From the NCBI RefSeq assembly GCF_011440395.1, contig NZ_JAAOIX010000006.1, positions 186,001 through 250,000 on the forward strand: 64,000 nucleotides of DNA, given 5' to 3'. The first letter of the stretch is position 1. The number at the start of each line of letters is the position of its first letter. The position numbers were made by a program, and so were the translations under genes. The notes under the pieces are model-generated. The model was not told where the DNA came from. It saw nothing but the letters and a program-made list of their open reading frames with translations, and did no database searches. The stretch is from Pseudomaricurvus alcaniphilus. Its GTDB lineage: Bacteria; Pseudomonadota; Gammaproteobacteria; Pseudomonadales; Cellvibrionaceae. Positions 10,111 to 19,271 of this stretch are shown here, in pieces.

Positions 10111-10210
10111 GGATTCGGTGGTTTGGTGGGAGACCTTCGCCAGCAGGGATGCTGGCGTAGAGCCTACACGGACGTATTCACGGCGTGTCTCCCACCAAAC
10201 TACCGGATCC
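10111..10210. repeat. Hairpin repeat copy 3 (between gpD-like and gpV-like genes)
   Basis: Outer arms 10111–10133 and 10188–10210 are complementary at 21 of 23 positions. The inner stem 10138–10145 with 10150–10157 is perfect. The 28-nt core at 10160–10187 matches the other copies, with GAGCCTACA and TTCACGGCG. The outer arms are again unique to this locus. It separates the hub and needle halves of the spike. Confidence 0.9.
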
Positions 10211-10282
10211 AATGCGCGACGGCGACACTTCGCACTTGCGCCTGCCTGTAAATGCTAAACACGTTTAAACACTGGAATAAAA

Positions 10283-10954
10283 ATGGCAATAAACGATTTC
10301 ACCCAAGACGGCGGCCAGCAAACCTACTACGGGGTCTATCCGGCCATAGTGACTGACCTGGTTGATCCGGACAGTATCGGCCGTATCGAAGTGAAGTTTC
10401 CCTGGCTCGGCAGTGACGGGGAGCGGGACGTGCGCGCCTGGGCCACGTTGTTGTCACCCTACGCGGATAACGACCAGGGCTTCCAGGCACTGCCGGAAGT
10501 GGACAGCCAGGTGGTGGTGGCATTTGAAGCGGGCAACCTGCGCCGCCCCTATATTGTCGGCGCCTGCTGGAATGGCCAGGAGTCGCTGCCGAAAAGCGCC
10601 GAGGCGGCCAACAATATTCGCACCATCAAAACCCGCTCCCAGAGCGAACTGGAATTCGACGATACCCAGGGCGCGGCCAAGGTCACTTTGAAGATGGCCA
10701 GCGGTCATGAACTGGTGCTCGACGACAGCGCCCAGACCGTTACCCTGACTCACGCCGGTGGCCATGTGATTACCTTTACCGCCTCCGGCGCCATCGAGTT
10801 GCAGGCCAATTCCACGGTGGAACTCACCGCCGCGGCCTTCAATGTGCATGCGCCCATCGCCGCCTTTGACGGCATCATTACCTGCACCACGCTGATCACC
10901 AGTGCCTCGGTGGTCTCGCCCATGTATACCCCGGGGGTGGGCAACCTATGGTAG
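10283..10954 (+). CDS. gpV-like baseplate spike/needle protein
   Basis: This 223-residue protein has an OB-fold region (about residues 15–95: YYGVYPAIVTDLVDPDSIGRIEVKFPW, then SQVVVAFEAGNLRRPYIVGACWNG) typical of gpV/gp5/VgrG. A repetitive beta-helical needle follows (KVTLKMASGHELVLDDSAQ…ELQANSTVELTA…) and ends in YTPGVGNLW. The protein forms the trimeric spike under the hub. No PAAR tip gene is recognisable nearby, so the spike may be tipped by its own C-terminus or by a protein encoded elsewhere. Confidence 0.9.
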   Translation: MAINDFTQDGGQQTYYGVYPAIVTDLVDPDSIGRIEVKFPWLGSDGERDVRAWATLLSPYADNDQGFQALPEVDSQVVVAFEAGNLRRPYIVGACWNGQESLPKSAEAANNIRTIKTRSQSELEFDDTQGAAKVTLKMASGHELVLDDSAQTVTLTHAGGHVITFTASGAIELQANSTVELTAAAFNVHAPIAAFDGIITCTTLITSASVVSPMYTPGVGNLW

Positions 10955-10997
10955 GGCGCGGCGTGTTGAGCACAGCTATTGCCGGGAGGGTGTGTTT

Positions 10998-12686
10998 ATG
11001 AAACAGCACCCCTGGGCACTGGTCGGCCCCTGGTATCGCACCGAATCCAGCGGTGGTGGCCCGGCCAACAAAACCACCGCGCCGATTTTCCAGAAGTACG
11101 CCGGCACCGATTTTATCGATCGCCTGTTGCGCGAGCCGCAGGAGTCACTCAAGTTTGTTTGTGAGGACTTTGTCGACCGGCTCTGTGTCGATCCCAACCT
11201 GGTGGTGTCGCCGGCCACCCGCAGCAAGTTCGATGACAGTTTGAAACTGTTTCTCGATGTGCACAGTCGTTTTTACCTGGTGGTGTGTGAGCTGCACTGT
11301 GTGGCGCCGGGCTTTCCCAGTGTCAGCCGCGACCAGGTGTGTGAAACCGGCTTTGTGATTCGCCGGCGGGTGCCGCAAATTGCCTCGGCCCTGCAAACCG
11401 ATTTGGGCAAATTGTTGCAGCAGCGCAATCACCTCAAGCAGCAACTGGTAAAAATGTCAGCCGCGACCGAGGTGGGCGGTGCCGGGATTGTGGCCCAGGC
11501 GCAAAAGCAGGCCGCGGCACTGACCCTCGATGGCATTAAAGCGAAAAAAAACCAACAACTGGAACTGCAACTAAACGAAAAGCAGCAACAGCTGGATAAA
11601 TTTGTCCAGCAACACAAACTCAAGTTAAGCCTGCAGGGCTGGCAGCCATCCAGCGATGTGGAGGGGGCCTGGCAGTGGCGCGAGACGGAGCAGCAACCGC
11701 AAGTCATCGAAGAACAGGTGTTGCCACTCTACCCATTGATTGCCGATCCCACCGCCAGCGGGCACAGCGCCAGTAAACGCACCCTCTGGTACGGGCTGGT
11801 ACCCACCGCCTCCAGTGATGTGGATGTAGACGGCAACCTGCGCTTCGACGACAGTGATCTGTACGAGGTGCAGTGTTTTGTGCGGCGCAAGAAAGCCTGT
11901 TGTGCAGGCAAGGGGCGCAACTGTTGCCACGGCGAAGTGGTGTGGAGCAAGCCTACCACCTCCTATCGCCTGGCCAGTTATTTCGATCTGGACGGCGGCA
12001 GCCATCGCCCCATCAATATTAAATTGCCGGATTTGGCAGCGCTGAAAAACCAGGCCGCGCTGAGCCCGCCGGGGCGCGGCGTCAACGGCAAGGTGATCGC
12101 GCCGGCGGGCTCCGGTTTGAATTTCAAAACCAGCAAGATGGACATGCCCACCAAGGGCAGCCCGCCAGTGCGGCCGGACCAGCAAATTTGTTTCTTTGCC
12201 ATCCTGCTGTTTTTCTTCGTCGCCTTTTTCCTGTTCCGGCTGTTTTTGCCCATCGTGCTGTTTATTTTCCAGCTCTGGTTTTTATTGACCCTGCGCTTTT
12301 GCATTCCCCCCACCATCGGTCTCGATGCCGGCATCGCCGCCGACATCAAGCTGCAGGGGCCGGATATCGATCTCGCCTTTGGCGCCGATGTCACCGCCAA
12401 GCTGGAGTTCGGTGGGCAGTTATTTACTAAAGCCCAGTTGCAAGCGGAACTCACTAAAAGCATCGGCGAGGGGGTGGGCTCGGACAGCGGCGGTTTCGCC
12501 GCCGACATCAGCAACGACCTGGCCAGCTCCCTGAGTTTGAATGAGCTGGCGGATTTGTACCTGCGCATGGCCACGGATTTCTCCGCCACACCGGCCAACC
12601 CGCAGGTGGCCGGCAAGATCCCCTTGCCCCAGGACGGGCTGGTCTACTTCGAGAAGGTGATGGCGGCAAAAGCGAGTGCACTATGA
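10998..12686 (+). CDS. Unknown membrane-spanning protein within the baseplate gene block
   Basis: This 562-residue protein starts at ATG 10998, with GGGAGG about 8 bp upstream. I recognise no family. Residues about 181–215 are a Gln/Lys/Leu-rich likely coiled coil. Residues about 292–311 hold a Cys cluster (ACCAGKGRNCCHG) that could bind metal or form disulfides. Residues about 397–435 are strongly hydrophobic and long enough for two helices interrupted by Arg/Pro. The C-terminal 120 residues are soluble-looking (DIDLAFGADVTAKLEFGGQLF). Its stop overlaps the gp25 start (ATGA). Membrane anchoring of the particle is an inference. Confidence 0.75.
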   Translation: MKQHPWALVGPWYRTESSGGGPANKTTAPIFQKYAGTDFIDRLLREPQESLKFVCEDFVDRLCVDPNLVVSPATRSKFDDSLKLFLDVHSRFYLVVCELHCVAPGFPSVSRDQVCETGFVIRRRVPQIASALQTDLGKLLQQRNHLKQQLVKMSAATEVGGAGIVAQAQKQAAALTLDGIKAKKNQQLELQLNEKQQQLDKFVQQHKLKLSLQGWQPSSDVEGAWQWRETEQQPQVIEEQVLPLYPLIADPTASGHSASKRTLWYGLVPTASSDVDVDGNLRFDDSDLYEVQCFVRRKKACCAGKGRNCCHGEVVWSKPTTSYRLASYFDLDGGSHRPINIKLPDLAALKNQAALSPPGRGVNGKVIAPAGSGLNFKTSKMDMPTKGSPPVRPDQQICFFAILLFFFVAFFLFRLFLPIVLFIFQLWFLLTLRFCIPPTIGLDAGIAADIKLQGPDIDLAFGADVTAKLEFGGQLFTKAQLQAELTKSIGEGVGSDSGGFAADISNDLASSLSLNELADLYLRMATDFSATPANPQVAGKIPLPQDGLVYFEKVMAAKASAL

Positions 12687-13093
12687 GCAACGGTAACCGC
12701 GCGAGCACGTTGAAAAAGCATCTGGGCAAGGGCTGGAATTTCCCCGTCTACCCGGCGCCGCGGGTCAACGCCCTGGTGCATGTGGACGGCCCGGACAAGG
12801 TGCGCCAGGCGATCTGGCTGATCCTGGAAACCGAGCCCGGCGAGCGCCTGATGCGGCCCAACTTTGGCTGTGGCCTGCGCCGCTATTTGATGAAACCCAA
12901 CAGCTCTGCCACCCGCGCCCTGATGCAGCGGGATATCGAACGGGCGCTGGCCACCTGGGAGCCGCGCATCAAGACCGAGGAGATCAGTGTCGAGCCGGGC
13001 AGCGATCCAGCGCTGGTGCTGATCCAGATTCACTACACCCACATTCGCGACGGTAGCCCTGGCAATTTGGTCTACCCGTTTTACCTGGAGTAA
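12683..13093 (+). CDS. gp25-like baseplate wedge protein (Pvc9/Afp9)
   Basis: At 136 residues it has the typical size of the GPW/gp25 family, which joins the inner baseplate to the sheath. Family features are KVRQAIWLILETEPGERLMRPNFGCGLRRYL (about residues 39–69), with the characteristic GERLMRPNFG loop, and the C-terminal NLVYPFYLE. It overlaps the preceding gene by 4 bp and is followed 6 bp later by the gpJ-like gene. This reproduces the wedge gene order of phage and eCIS loci. Confidence 0.95.
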   Translation: MSNGNRASTLKKHLGKGWNFPVYPAPRVNALVHVDGPDKVRQAIWLILETEPGERLMRPNFGCGLRRYLMKPNSSATRALMQRDIERALATWEPRIKTEEISVEPGSDPALVLIQIHYTHIRDGSPGNLVYPFYLE

Positions 13094-13099
13094 GTACGG

Positions 13100-15325
13100 A
13101 TGCCACTGAATAAACCGATACTGGATACGCGCTCCTTTCAGCAAATTCGCGACGAACTGGTCGCCCGGATTCCGGTGTACGCGCCGGAGTGGACCGATCA
13201 CAACGCCAGTGACCCGGGCATCACCCTGCTGGAACTCTACTCATTCCTGGCGGAAAACCTGCTCTACCGCTTTAACCAGATCCCTGAGGCGACCTTTCTC
13301 GAATTCCTGAAACTGCTGCAAATACCGCTGTTACCCGCCGAGCCGGCCCGCAGCCTGGTGGCCTTTAGCACCGAGGATATGCAGGGCGTGCGGGTGGCGA
13401 AAGGGTCGGTAGTGAAGGCCGGCGAGGTGGGCTTTAGCAGCCAGAACGAAGTGCGGGTGCTGCCAGTGAGTGCCTTTGCCGTGGCCAAGATTGCCGAGCA
13501 ATTGCCGGAGCCTGGCAGCGAGGAGGAACAGTTTTTCGAGCAGGCCTACCGCACCCTGGCGCTGGACAATGCCAGTGACACGGCGCCCTATGTGAGCCGC
13601 CTGTTGTGGCAGCAGGAGCCGGGCACGGCGGTGAACTTTGACGAGGCGGTGGACGGTATCCTCTGGTTGCCGGTGCTGGCGGCCGATGCCGGCAGTGTGG
13701 CGGCGGTGCGGGCGGCGCTGGCCGGGCACAAGGATGCGCCGCTGCTGCTGAACCTGGGGGTGGTGCCGGACGTGCGCATCGATCGCGACGAAGATGTGCA
13801 CTCGCCGGAGTTTGCCGAGCGCTTTCGCTGCCCGGGCAACAACAGCAGTGCCAGTGGCCCGGCGGTGGAGTGGCAAATCTGGTCCGACCTGTCGGCGGAT
13901 TTTATTCCCCGCTATCGCTCCCTCAGCGTCGAGGGCGACACCAGCGCCGGACTCACCCGGGAAGGGGTGGTGCGCCTGCGCCTGCCCCGCGATCTCGACC
14001 AGCTGGGGCTGTTCGCCATCGATGACCCCGACGCGGTGGGCGCCGGTGACCTGCCGCCGCCGCTGGACGACGAATTGAACGAGCGGGTGGTGTTCTGGCT
14101 GCGCGCCTTTCGTCACGACGGCAGCCGCTTTGGCCAGTTGCTGTACGTGGGCGCCAACTGCGTGCAGGTGGAGCAGACGGTGCTGGCCAAGGGTGAATTT
14201 CTCGGTACTGGCACCGCCCAGCCCAATCAGGTGCTGGCGCTGGTCAACGCCCAGGTGGTGGCCGGCTCGGCGGTGCTGCAGGTAGAGGAGGCCGACGGCT
14301 GGCAGACCTGGCAGGAGGTGGACGGCTTTTTCGCCAGCGGCGAGGAGGATCGTCACTACAGCCTCGATGCCGCCGCCGGCACGGTAAAATTTGGCAACGG
14401 CCTGCAGGGGCTGGTGCCGCAAATTGGCCAGCGCATCCGCGTTACCGAATACCGCTACGGCGGTGGTGTGGCTGGCAACGTGGCGGCCAAGGCCATTGCC
14501 AAACTGCAGCCCAGCCAACCGGTGAAGCTGGCCAATCCGCTGCCGGCTTACGGTGGCGCCGAGGCGGAAACGGTGGAGCAGGCACTGGAGCGCATACCCG
14601 GTGAGTTGCGGCGCCGCGATCGGGCCGTCACCGAAGGGGACTTTAAAGAGCTGGCGCGGCTGACCCCCGGCGCCAATATCAGCCGGGCCGAGTGCCTGCC
14701 GCGCTATCACCCGCAGCGCCCCGAGGCCGAATCCGCCGGGGTGGTGAGCGTGGTGGCCTTTCCCATGCAGGACGCCCAGCACCCGGCGGCGCCCATGCCG
14801 GACAAGAACCAGCTGCGGCGGGTCTGTCAGTACCTCGACGCCCGCCGCCTGGTCACCACCGAACTCTATGTGTTGCCCCCCAAATACCGGCCAGTGGCGG
14901 TGGCGGTGGGGGTCAAGGTCAAACCCGGCTACGGCATCGACGCGGTGCGCCACTGGGTGGAGCTGGTGATTCGCCAGTTCCTGGCGCCGCTGCCGCCCTT
15001 TGGCCCCAGCGGCGAAGGCTGGCCCCTGGGGCGGCGGGTGCACGCCCCGGAACTGGAGGCTGCCGCCCACCAGGTGGAAGGGGTGGAGTATATCGAAGGC
15101 CTGCAAATCGCCGGCTGGGATGACAACAATGATCTGATCCTGCTGGCCGACGGCAGCGTCAATCGGACCACCATTACCCTGGCCAAAAATGAAGTACCGG
15201 AACTGACCAGCATCAGCGTGGAAAACGGCCCCATTACCCTCGACCCGGCGGCGCCGGGCCCGCTCTCGCCGGAGCAACCGGACAAACCACCGGTACCCAT
15301 TCCGGTTATCAAAGAGGTGTGCTGA
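13100..15325 (+). CDS. gpJ-like baseplate wedge protein (Pvc11/Afp11)
   Basis: This 741-residue protein matches the putative baseplate assembly J family. The N-terminus has PEWTDHNASDPGITLLELYSFLAENLLYRFNQIPE (about residues 31–65). The core has RHYSLDAAAGTVKFGNGLQGLVP and IRVTEYRYGGGVAGNV (about residues 417–460), followed by ELRRRDRAVTEGDFKELARL (about residues 499–518), all diagnostic of the family. It forms the wedge that triggers sheath contraction. It sits directly between gp25 and the gpI-like gene and shares a one-base stop/start overlap with the latter. Confidence 0.94.
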   Translation: MPLNKPILDTRSFQQIRDELVARIPVYAPEWTDHNASDPGITLLELYSFLAENLLYRFNQIPEATFLEFLKLLQIPLLPAEPARSLVAFSTEDMQGVRVAKGSVVKAGEVGFSSQNEVRVLPVSAFAVAKIAEQLPEPGSEEEQFFEQAYRTLALDNASDTAPYVSRLLWQQEPGTAVNFDEAVDGILWLPVLAADAGSVAAVRAALAGHKDAPLLLNLGVVPDVRIDRDEDVHSPEFAERFRCPGNNSSASGPAVEWQIWSDLSADFIPRYRSLSVEGDTSAGLTREGVVRLRLPRDLDQLGLFAIDDPDAVGAGDLPPPLDDELNERVVFWLRAFRHDGSRFGQLLYVGANCVQVEQTVLAKGEFLGTGTAQPNQVLALVNAQVVAGSAVLQVEEADGWQTWQEVDGFFASGEEDRHYSLDAAAGTVKFGNGLQGLVPQIGQRIRVTEYRYGGGVAGNVAAKAIAKLQPSQPVKLANPLPAYGGAEAETVEQALERIPGELRRRDRAVTEGDFKELARLTPGANISRAECLPRYHPQRPEAESAGVVSVVAFPMQDAQHPAAPMPDKNQLRRVCQYLDARRLVTTELYVLPPKYRPVAVAVGVKVKPGYGIDAVRHWVELVIRQFLAPLPPFGPSGEGWPLGRRVHAPELEAAAHQVEGVEYIEGLQIAGWDDNNDLILLADGSVNRTTITLAKNEVPELTSISVENGPITLDPAAPGPLSPEQPDKPPVPIPVIKEVC

Positions 15326-17550
15326 TGGCCACGCTCTCACCCTTCGCCATGATTCACACCCTCGACCAGTGGCGCCGTGTCGGGCACGACAATACCGCCC
15401 TGGCCCAGGATGGCCCGCACCACGGTATCGTGCAGTTGGCCTGGACCCTGGATGAGCGGCTGGATAGTGACGGCGCAGGGGAGGCAGAAGAATTGCCCGC
15501 CGGCATGGCCTTCGACCCCTGGTGCCGGCTCTATCGCGCGGTCCCGGAGCGGGGCCAGGTGGAGAAGCTGCTGTGGGCGGCGAAAACCGCCAACTACCGG
15601 CCCGAGCCAGTGGCCTTGTTTGCGCCCCGGGCGAGCACCGATTTCGGCGACTTTGACGCCAGTAATGGCGACTCGCAGTTGGGCCCCCTGCAGACCCCCA
15701 CAGCGCTGGCGGTGGACCGGCAGGGGCGCCTGTTTATCGCCGAGCGCGCCAGTCAGACGGTGCTGGTGTACGACCTGGTGGAAAATACCTTGCTCGGCCG
15801 CATCCGCTTTGAGCGCGAACCGCTGGCCCTGAGCAGCGATGGTGAACAGGTGTGGGTGTTGTTCGCCGACGAAACCGAATTCTACGCCCGCCTGCGGGGC
15901 CGAGCCGAGCCGGTGTACCTGCCCTTGCCTGAGGGCCTGCGCCAACCCATTGCCCTGGCCGTCACCGGCAACGGTATCTATGTGATCGATCGGGGTAATG
16001 ACGCTGCTACTGACCCTGCGGACAGCACCCGAATCGTGCCCCTGGACAGTATCGAGGACGCCTTTAGCGTGCCTTACGCCAGGGCGCTGTTGTTTGTGCA
16101 GCCCGATGTGCTGGTGGTAGCGCGCCGCGCCAGCGAGGACCTGCTGCGCTTTCAAATACAGGCCGGTGCCCACTCCGAGCTGCCCCACTTGAAAGCCCGT
16201 CACTACGACGGTCGTGGCCTGGTACTGACCCCGGATGGCCACGTCGCCTACTGGTCGACCAGCAGTGGCCTGCTGCGCGCCACCCTGGCGCGAGTGCGCT
16301 ACGAAACCAGCGGCAGCGTGGTCAGTTACCAGCTCGACAGCGGCGAGTTCCAGACCCAGTGGGGACGGCTGTTTATCGACGCCTGCCTGCCGCGGGGTAC
16401 CATGGTCAGCGCCCGCTGCGTAGTCAGCGATGAGCTGCCGGAAACCGCCAGCAGCCTGCCGCGCACGCCGCCGGCCAATGCCATCGGCCTCACCATTGTG
16501 CGCCCGGACCTGTCGCCGCCCATGCCGCCGCAAAACCTGGTGGACCAGGTGACCACTGGCCAGGCGTTTTATCGCCGCGGCCACGGCAACGAATTGCCCT
16601 GGCAGGACTGCCCCGACGAGCAGCACTTCCAGACCTACGAAGCCCCCATTATTGCACCGCCGGGGCGCTACCTTTGGGTGGTGCTGGAGCTGACGGGCAG
16701 CGCCCGCAGCACCCCGAAAATTCGCAGTTTGCGGGCCGAGTACCCCTCCCATAACCTGCTGCGGCGGCTGCCGCAAGTCTATTCCCGGGAGCTGCCGGTG
16801 GCGGATTTCCTGCGCCGCTACCTCGCCATCAGCGAGGGCAATTTGCGCGATATCGATGTGCGCGCCAGCCTGCGCCATGTGCTGCTCGACCCCTACGCAA
16901 CCCCGGCGGTACTGCTGCCCTGGCTGGGTAACTTCCTCGGCCTGACGGTGGACAGCCGCTGGCCGGAGCGGGCCAAGCGGGAATTATTGGCCAACGCCAC
17001 CTGGCTGTTTCGCTATCGCGGTACGGTAATGGGCCTGAAGCGCTTCCTGGAAATCTACCTCGACAGCCAGGTGACCCTGATCGAGCATTTTAAAGTGCGC
17101 GGCCTCGGCGGTGCCCTGTTGGGTAGCGAAGACGCCCTTACCAGCAACTCGGTGTTGGGAGCCGGCTTTCGCATCGGCGGTCAACTGGGCACAGAGGAAA
17201 CCATTTCCATCAATGAGGTGGATATCGATACCGCCATCCGCAGTCACGCCCATAAATTCAGCGTGATCGTGCCCCTGTCCCTGAGTGCGGAACAGCGCGC
17301 GGTGGTGGAGCATATTCTGCAAGTGCACCGCCCGGCGCACACGGTATTCGACCTGTGCAGCGTCGATGCCGGTATGCGCGTGGGTCTCGGCCTGCACACC
17401 GGCCTGACCACCATTGTCGGCAGCACTTCCGGCTTTGGTCGCCTGCAAGTGGGCGCCTCGGTGCTCGGTCACAGCGACACCCTGGGCTACGCCAGGCCCG
17501 GCACCAGTGTTGGCAGCAGCCGCCTGGGCGGCGATTCGAGGGTAGGGTGA
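15325..17550 (+). CDS. gpI-like tail protein with N-terminal propeller (Pvc12/Afp12)
   Basis: This 741-residue protein starts at ATG 15325, overlapping the previous TGA. Residues about 120–330 contain repeated blades (ALAVDRQGRLFIAERA, IALAVTGNGIYVIDRG) suggesting an NHL-like beta-propeller. Residues about 475–620 form the phage tail protein I domain: LLRRLPQVYSRELPVADFLRRYLAISEG, then LLPWLGNFLGL and WLFRYRGTVMGLKRFLEIY. The C-terminal 120 residues are Gly/Ser/Val-rich. In eCIS this protein is the second wedge component of the baseplate. One-base overlap with the next gene. Confidence 0.92.
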   Translation: MATLSPFAMIHTLDQWRRVGHDNTALAQDGPHHGIVQLAWTLDERLDSDGAGEAEELPAGMAFDPWCRLYRAVPERGQVEKLLWAAKTANYRPEPVALFAPRASTDFGDFDASNGDSQLGPLQTPTALAVDRQGRLFIAERASQTVLVYDLVENTLLGRIRFEREPLALSSDGEQVWVLFADETEFYARLRGRAEPVYLPLPEGLRQPIALAVTGNGIYVIDRGNDAATDPADSTRIVPLDSIEDAFSVPYARALLFVQPDVLVVARRASEDLLRFQIQAGAHSELPHLKARHYDGRGLVLTPDGHVAYWSTSSGLLRATLARVRYETSGSVVSYQLDSGEFQTQWGRLFIDACLPRGTMVSARCVVSDELPETASSLPRTPPANAIGLTIVRPDLSPPMPPQNLVDQVTTGQAFYRRGHGNELPWQDCPDEQHFQTYEAPIIAPPGRYLWVVLELTGSARSTPKIRSLRAEYPSHNLLRRLPQVYSRELPVADFLRRYLAISEGNLRDIDVRASLRHVLLDPYATPAVLLPWLGNFLGLTVDSRWPERAKRELLANATWLFRYRGTVMGLKRFLEIYLDSQVTLIEHFKVRGLGGALLGSEDALTSNSVLGAGFRIGGQLGTEETISINEVDIDTAIRSHAHKFSVIVPLSLSAEQRAVVEHILQVHRPAHTVFDLCSVDAGMRVGLGLHTGLTTIVGSTSGFGRLQVGASVLGHSDTLGYARPGTSVGSSRLGGDSRVG

Positions 17551-19271
17551 TGCACGCACTGCGCATTGAACAGCTGTCCAAACGCTACCGCATCCAGCAG
17601 CAACAGCGGCAGTTGCTGCCGGTTATGGACCGGCTGTTACAGGAGGTGCTGGAAGACTATCTGCCGGATGCCCTTGGCAGCCTCGGTATCGGGGAGGGAG
17701 AAGAACTGTGCGTTCGCCAGTTACAGGTGCCGCTGTCTTTTCAGCCGGGCAAAACCGGCACCGATAACGGCCTGCACTGGTGTCGCCAACTTGTGCTGGC
17801 CATCGAGCAGCAGTTGCACAGCGGCAACAATGTGCTGCGTTTTGCCAACCGCCGCAGCGCGCTGCTGGATTTTGCCCAGCAGGTGGCCCGCCACAACCTG
17901 GACCACGCCTGGGCCTGGAACCAGCTGCAACTGAGCCTGTTGTCCGACACCGCATCGGTGCCCCAGGCGCGGCAGCAATTGTTGCGCGCGTTACTGCGGG
18001 AACCGGAATTGATTCTCGCCACGCTCTTGCATTTGAGCCAGCAGCAACTGCTGCTGCCGCTGCTGCTCGGTTACGACGCGGTCGAAGTGGATGACCTGTG
18101 GTGGGGGTGGCTGGATTACTGCGGTATCGAGCGGCACTGGCTGCGCCATGAGGCCGCCGACGCACCGCAAGCTGGCGGCCGGCCAGCGCAACAATCTCGG
18201 CAACAACAATATCGACAAGATCGGCAACAACATCCACAACAACAGCACCGACAGCTGTCACTGCAGCTGCAGTTGGCGGCCCAGCGCTCCGTTATTTTGC
18301 GCGAATTGCGAGCCCAGGCTGGGGCGTTCCGGGCCGCAGCGTTGAGTCCGCGCCACTGGTCGCTGTTGCTAGCCATGGAGCTGGCGCCGGCCTGCTTGCT
18401 GGCAACCGCTGATGAAGTCGCCGCCGCTCTTGGGCAGTTGCAACAACTGCTGCCGGCAATCGGGGGCGGGCCAGTCGAGATAAAACAAGTTAAGGGTGGA
18501 CAGGCCCAACACGCGGATGATCACCAGGGCGACCGCAAGGCGGCGATAAAACCTCAAGCGGGCGAGCAGGGTGGGCGAGCAGGGCGCGGGGCAGAACCGC
18601 CCTTTGGGAGCGACGCCGACGCAGTTCATCCACAAGACCAGCGCCAACAAGCGCCACCCGCAGCCGAGCAACAGGCCGCCAATGACCCCCTCGATTCGTC
18701 TGCGCCACCGCTGGATTTGGCCGTGGACGATCACAGCCCCGAATTTTCCGAGCTGCGGGAATGGCAGGAGCAAACGCTCAACTCGGACTGCGCCGGTTTG
18801 TTCCTGTTGCTGCCGCTGCTGCGCCACTGCGATTTAGTTCCGGCGCTGCTGGGGGATGAACATTTACGCGAGCGGCCCCTGAGCTGGAGCCTCTACCAAT
18901 TGTGTCAATGCTGGTTGCCGGTTGCGGCTGACGATCCAGCGTTAAAACTGTTTTGTACCCTGTCCGTCACTGACGACTGGCCCTTTGATCCCGAGCGCAC
19001 GCCGGCCAACCCGCAGCAACAGCAGTGCTTGCAAGACTATGCCGCAAGGGTGCGCGATGCGCTGGCGCAGTGTCTCCGCTGGGAACTGCCGGCAGAGAAA
19101 ATTGTGGCCAGGTTGTGCCAGCGCCCGGGCCGGCTGCTGGTGCAGGGCGGCTGGTTGGAAGTCGTTTTTGCCTTGCCGCAAGTGGATACAGATATTCGCC
19201 GTGCAGGGCTCGACCTCGACCCGGACTTCGTACCCTGGCTCGGCAAAGTCGTGAAGATTCGTTATGAATAG
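17550..19271 (+). CDS. CIS_TMP family protein (Pvc14-type tape measure), with a long insert
   Basis: This 573-residue protein starts at ATG 17550 (TGATG overlap). The N-terminus (LRIEQLSKRYRIQ, then VRQLQVPLSF) and especially the C-terminus (GGWLEVVFALPQVDTDIRRAGLDLDPDFVPWLGKVVKIRYE, spanning the last 40 or so residues) match eCIS tape-measure proteins, which set particle length. The middle, about residues 210–235 and 310–385, is Gln-rich and then Gly/Ala/Gln-rich low complexity. The second stretch has lower third-position GC than the flanks and reads as a hydrophobic protein on the other strand. The end overlaps the ATPase start by 8 bp. Confidence 0.87.
   Translation: MHALRIEQLSKRYRIQQQQRQLLPVMDRLLQEVLEDYLPDALGSLGIGEGEELCVRQLQVPLSFQPGKTGTDNGLHWCRQLVLAIEQQLHSGNNVLRFANRRSALLDFAQQVARHNLDHAWAWNQLQLSLLSDTASVPQARQQLLRALLREPELILATLLHLSQQQLLLPLLLGYDAVEVDDLWWGWLDYCGIERHWLRHEAADAPQAGGRPAQQSRQQQYRQDRQQHPQQQHRQLSLQLQLAAQRSVILRELRAQAGAFRAAALSPRHWSLLLAMELAPACLLATADEVAAALGQLQQLLPAIGGGPVEIKQVKGGQAQHADDHQGDRKAAIKPQAGEQGGRAGRGAEPPFGSDADAVHPQDQRQQAPPAAEQQAANDPLDSSAPPLDLAVDDHSPEFSELREWQEQTLNSDCAGLFLLLPLLRHCDLVPALLGDEHLRERPLSWSLYQLCQCWLPVAADDPALKLFCTLSVTDDWPFDPERTPANPQQQQCLQDYAARVRDALAQCLRWELPAEKIVARLCQRPGRLLVQGGWLEVVFALPQVDTDIRRAGLDLDPDFVPWLGKVVKIRYE

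Noticed and set aside
10075-10251. A 58-codon plus-strand frame starting at the gpD stop codon
   Set aside because: It runs straight through hairpin repeat copy 3, has no ribosome-binding site of its own and no conserved features.
18369-18827. A minus-strand membrane-protein gene inside the tape-measure gene
   Set aside because: It lacks a convincing start and ribosome-binding site and lies inside a conserved plus-strand gene. The unusual composition is kept as a finding, not as a gene.
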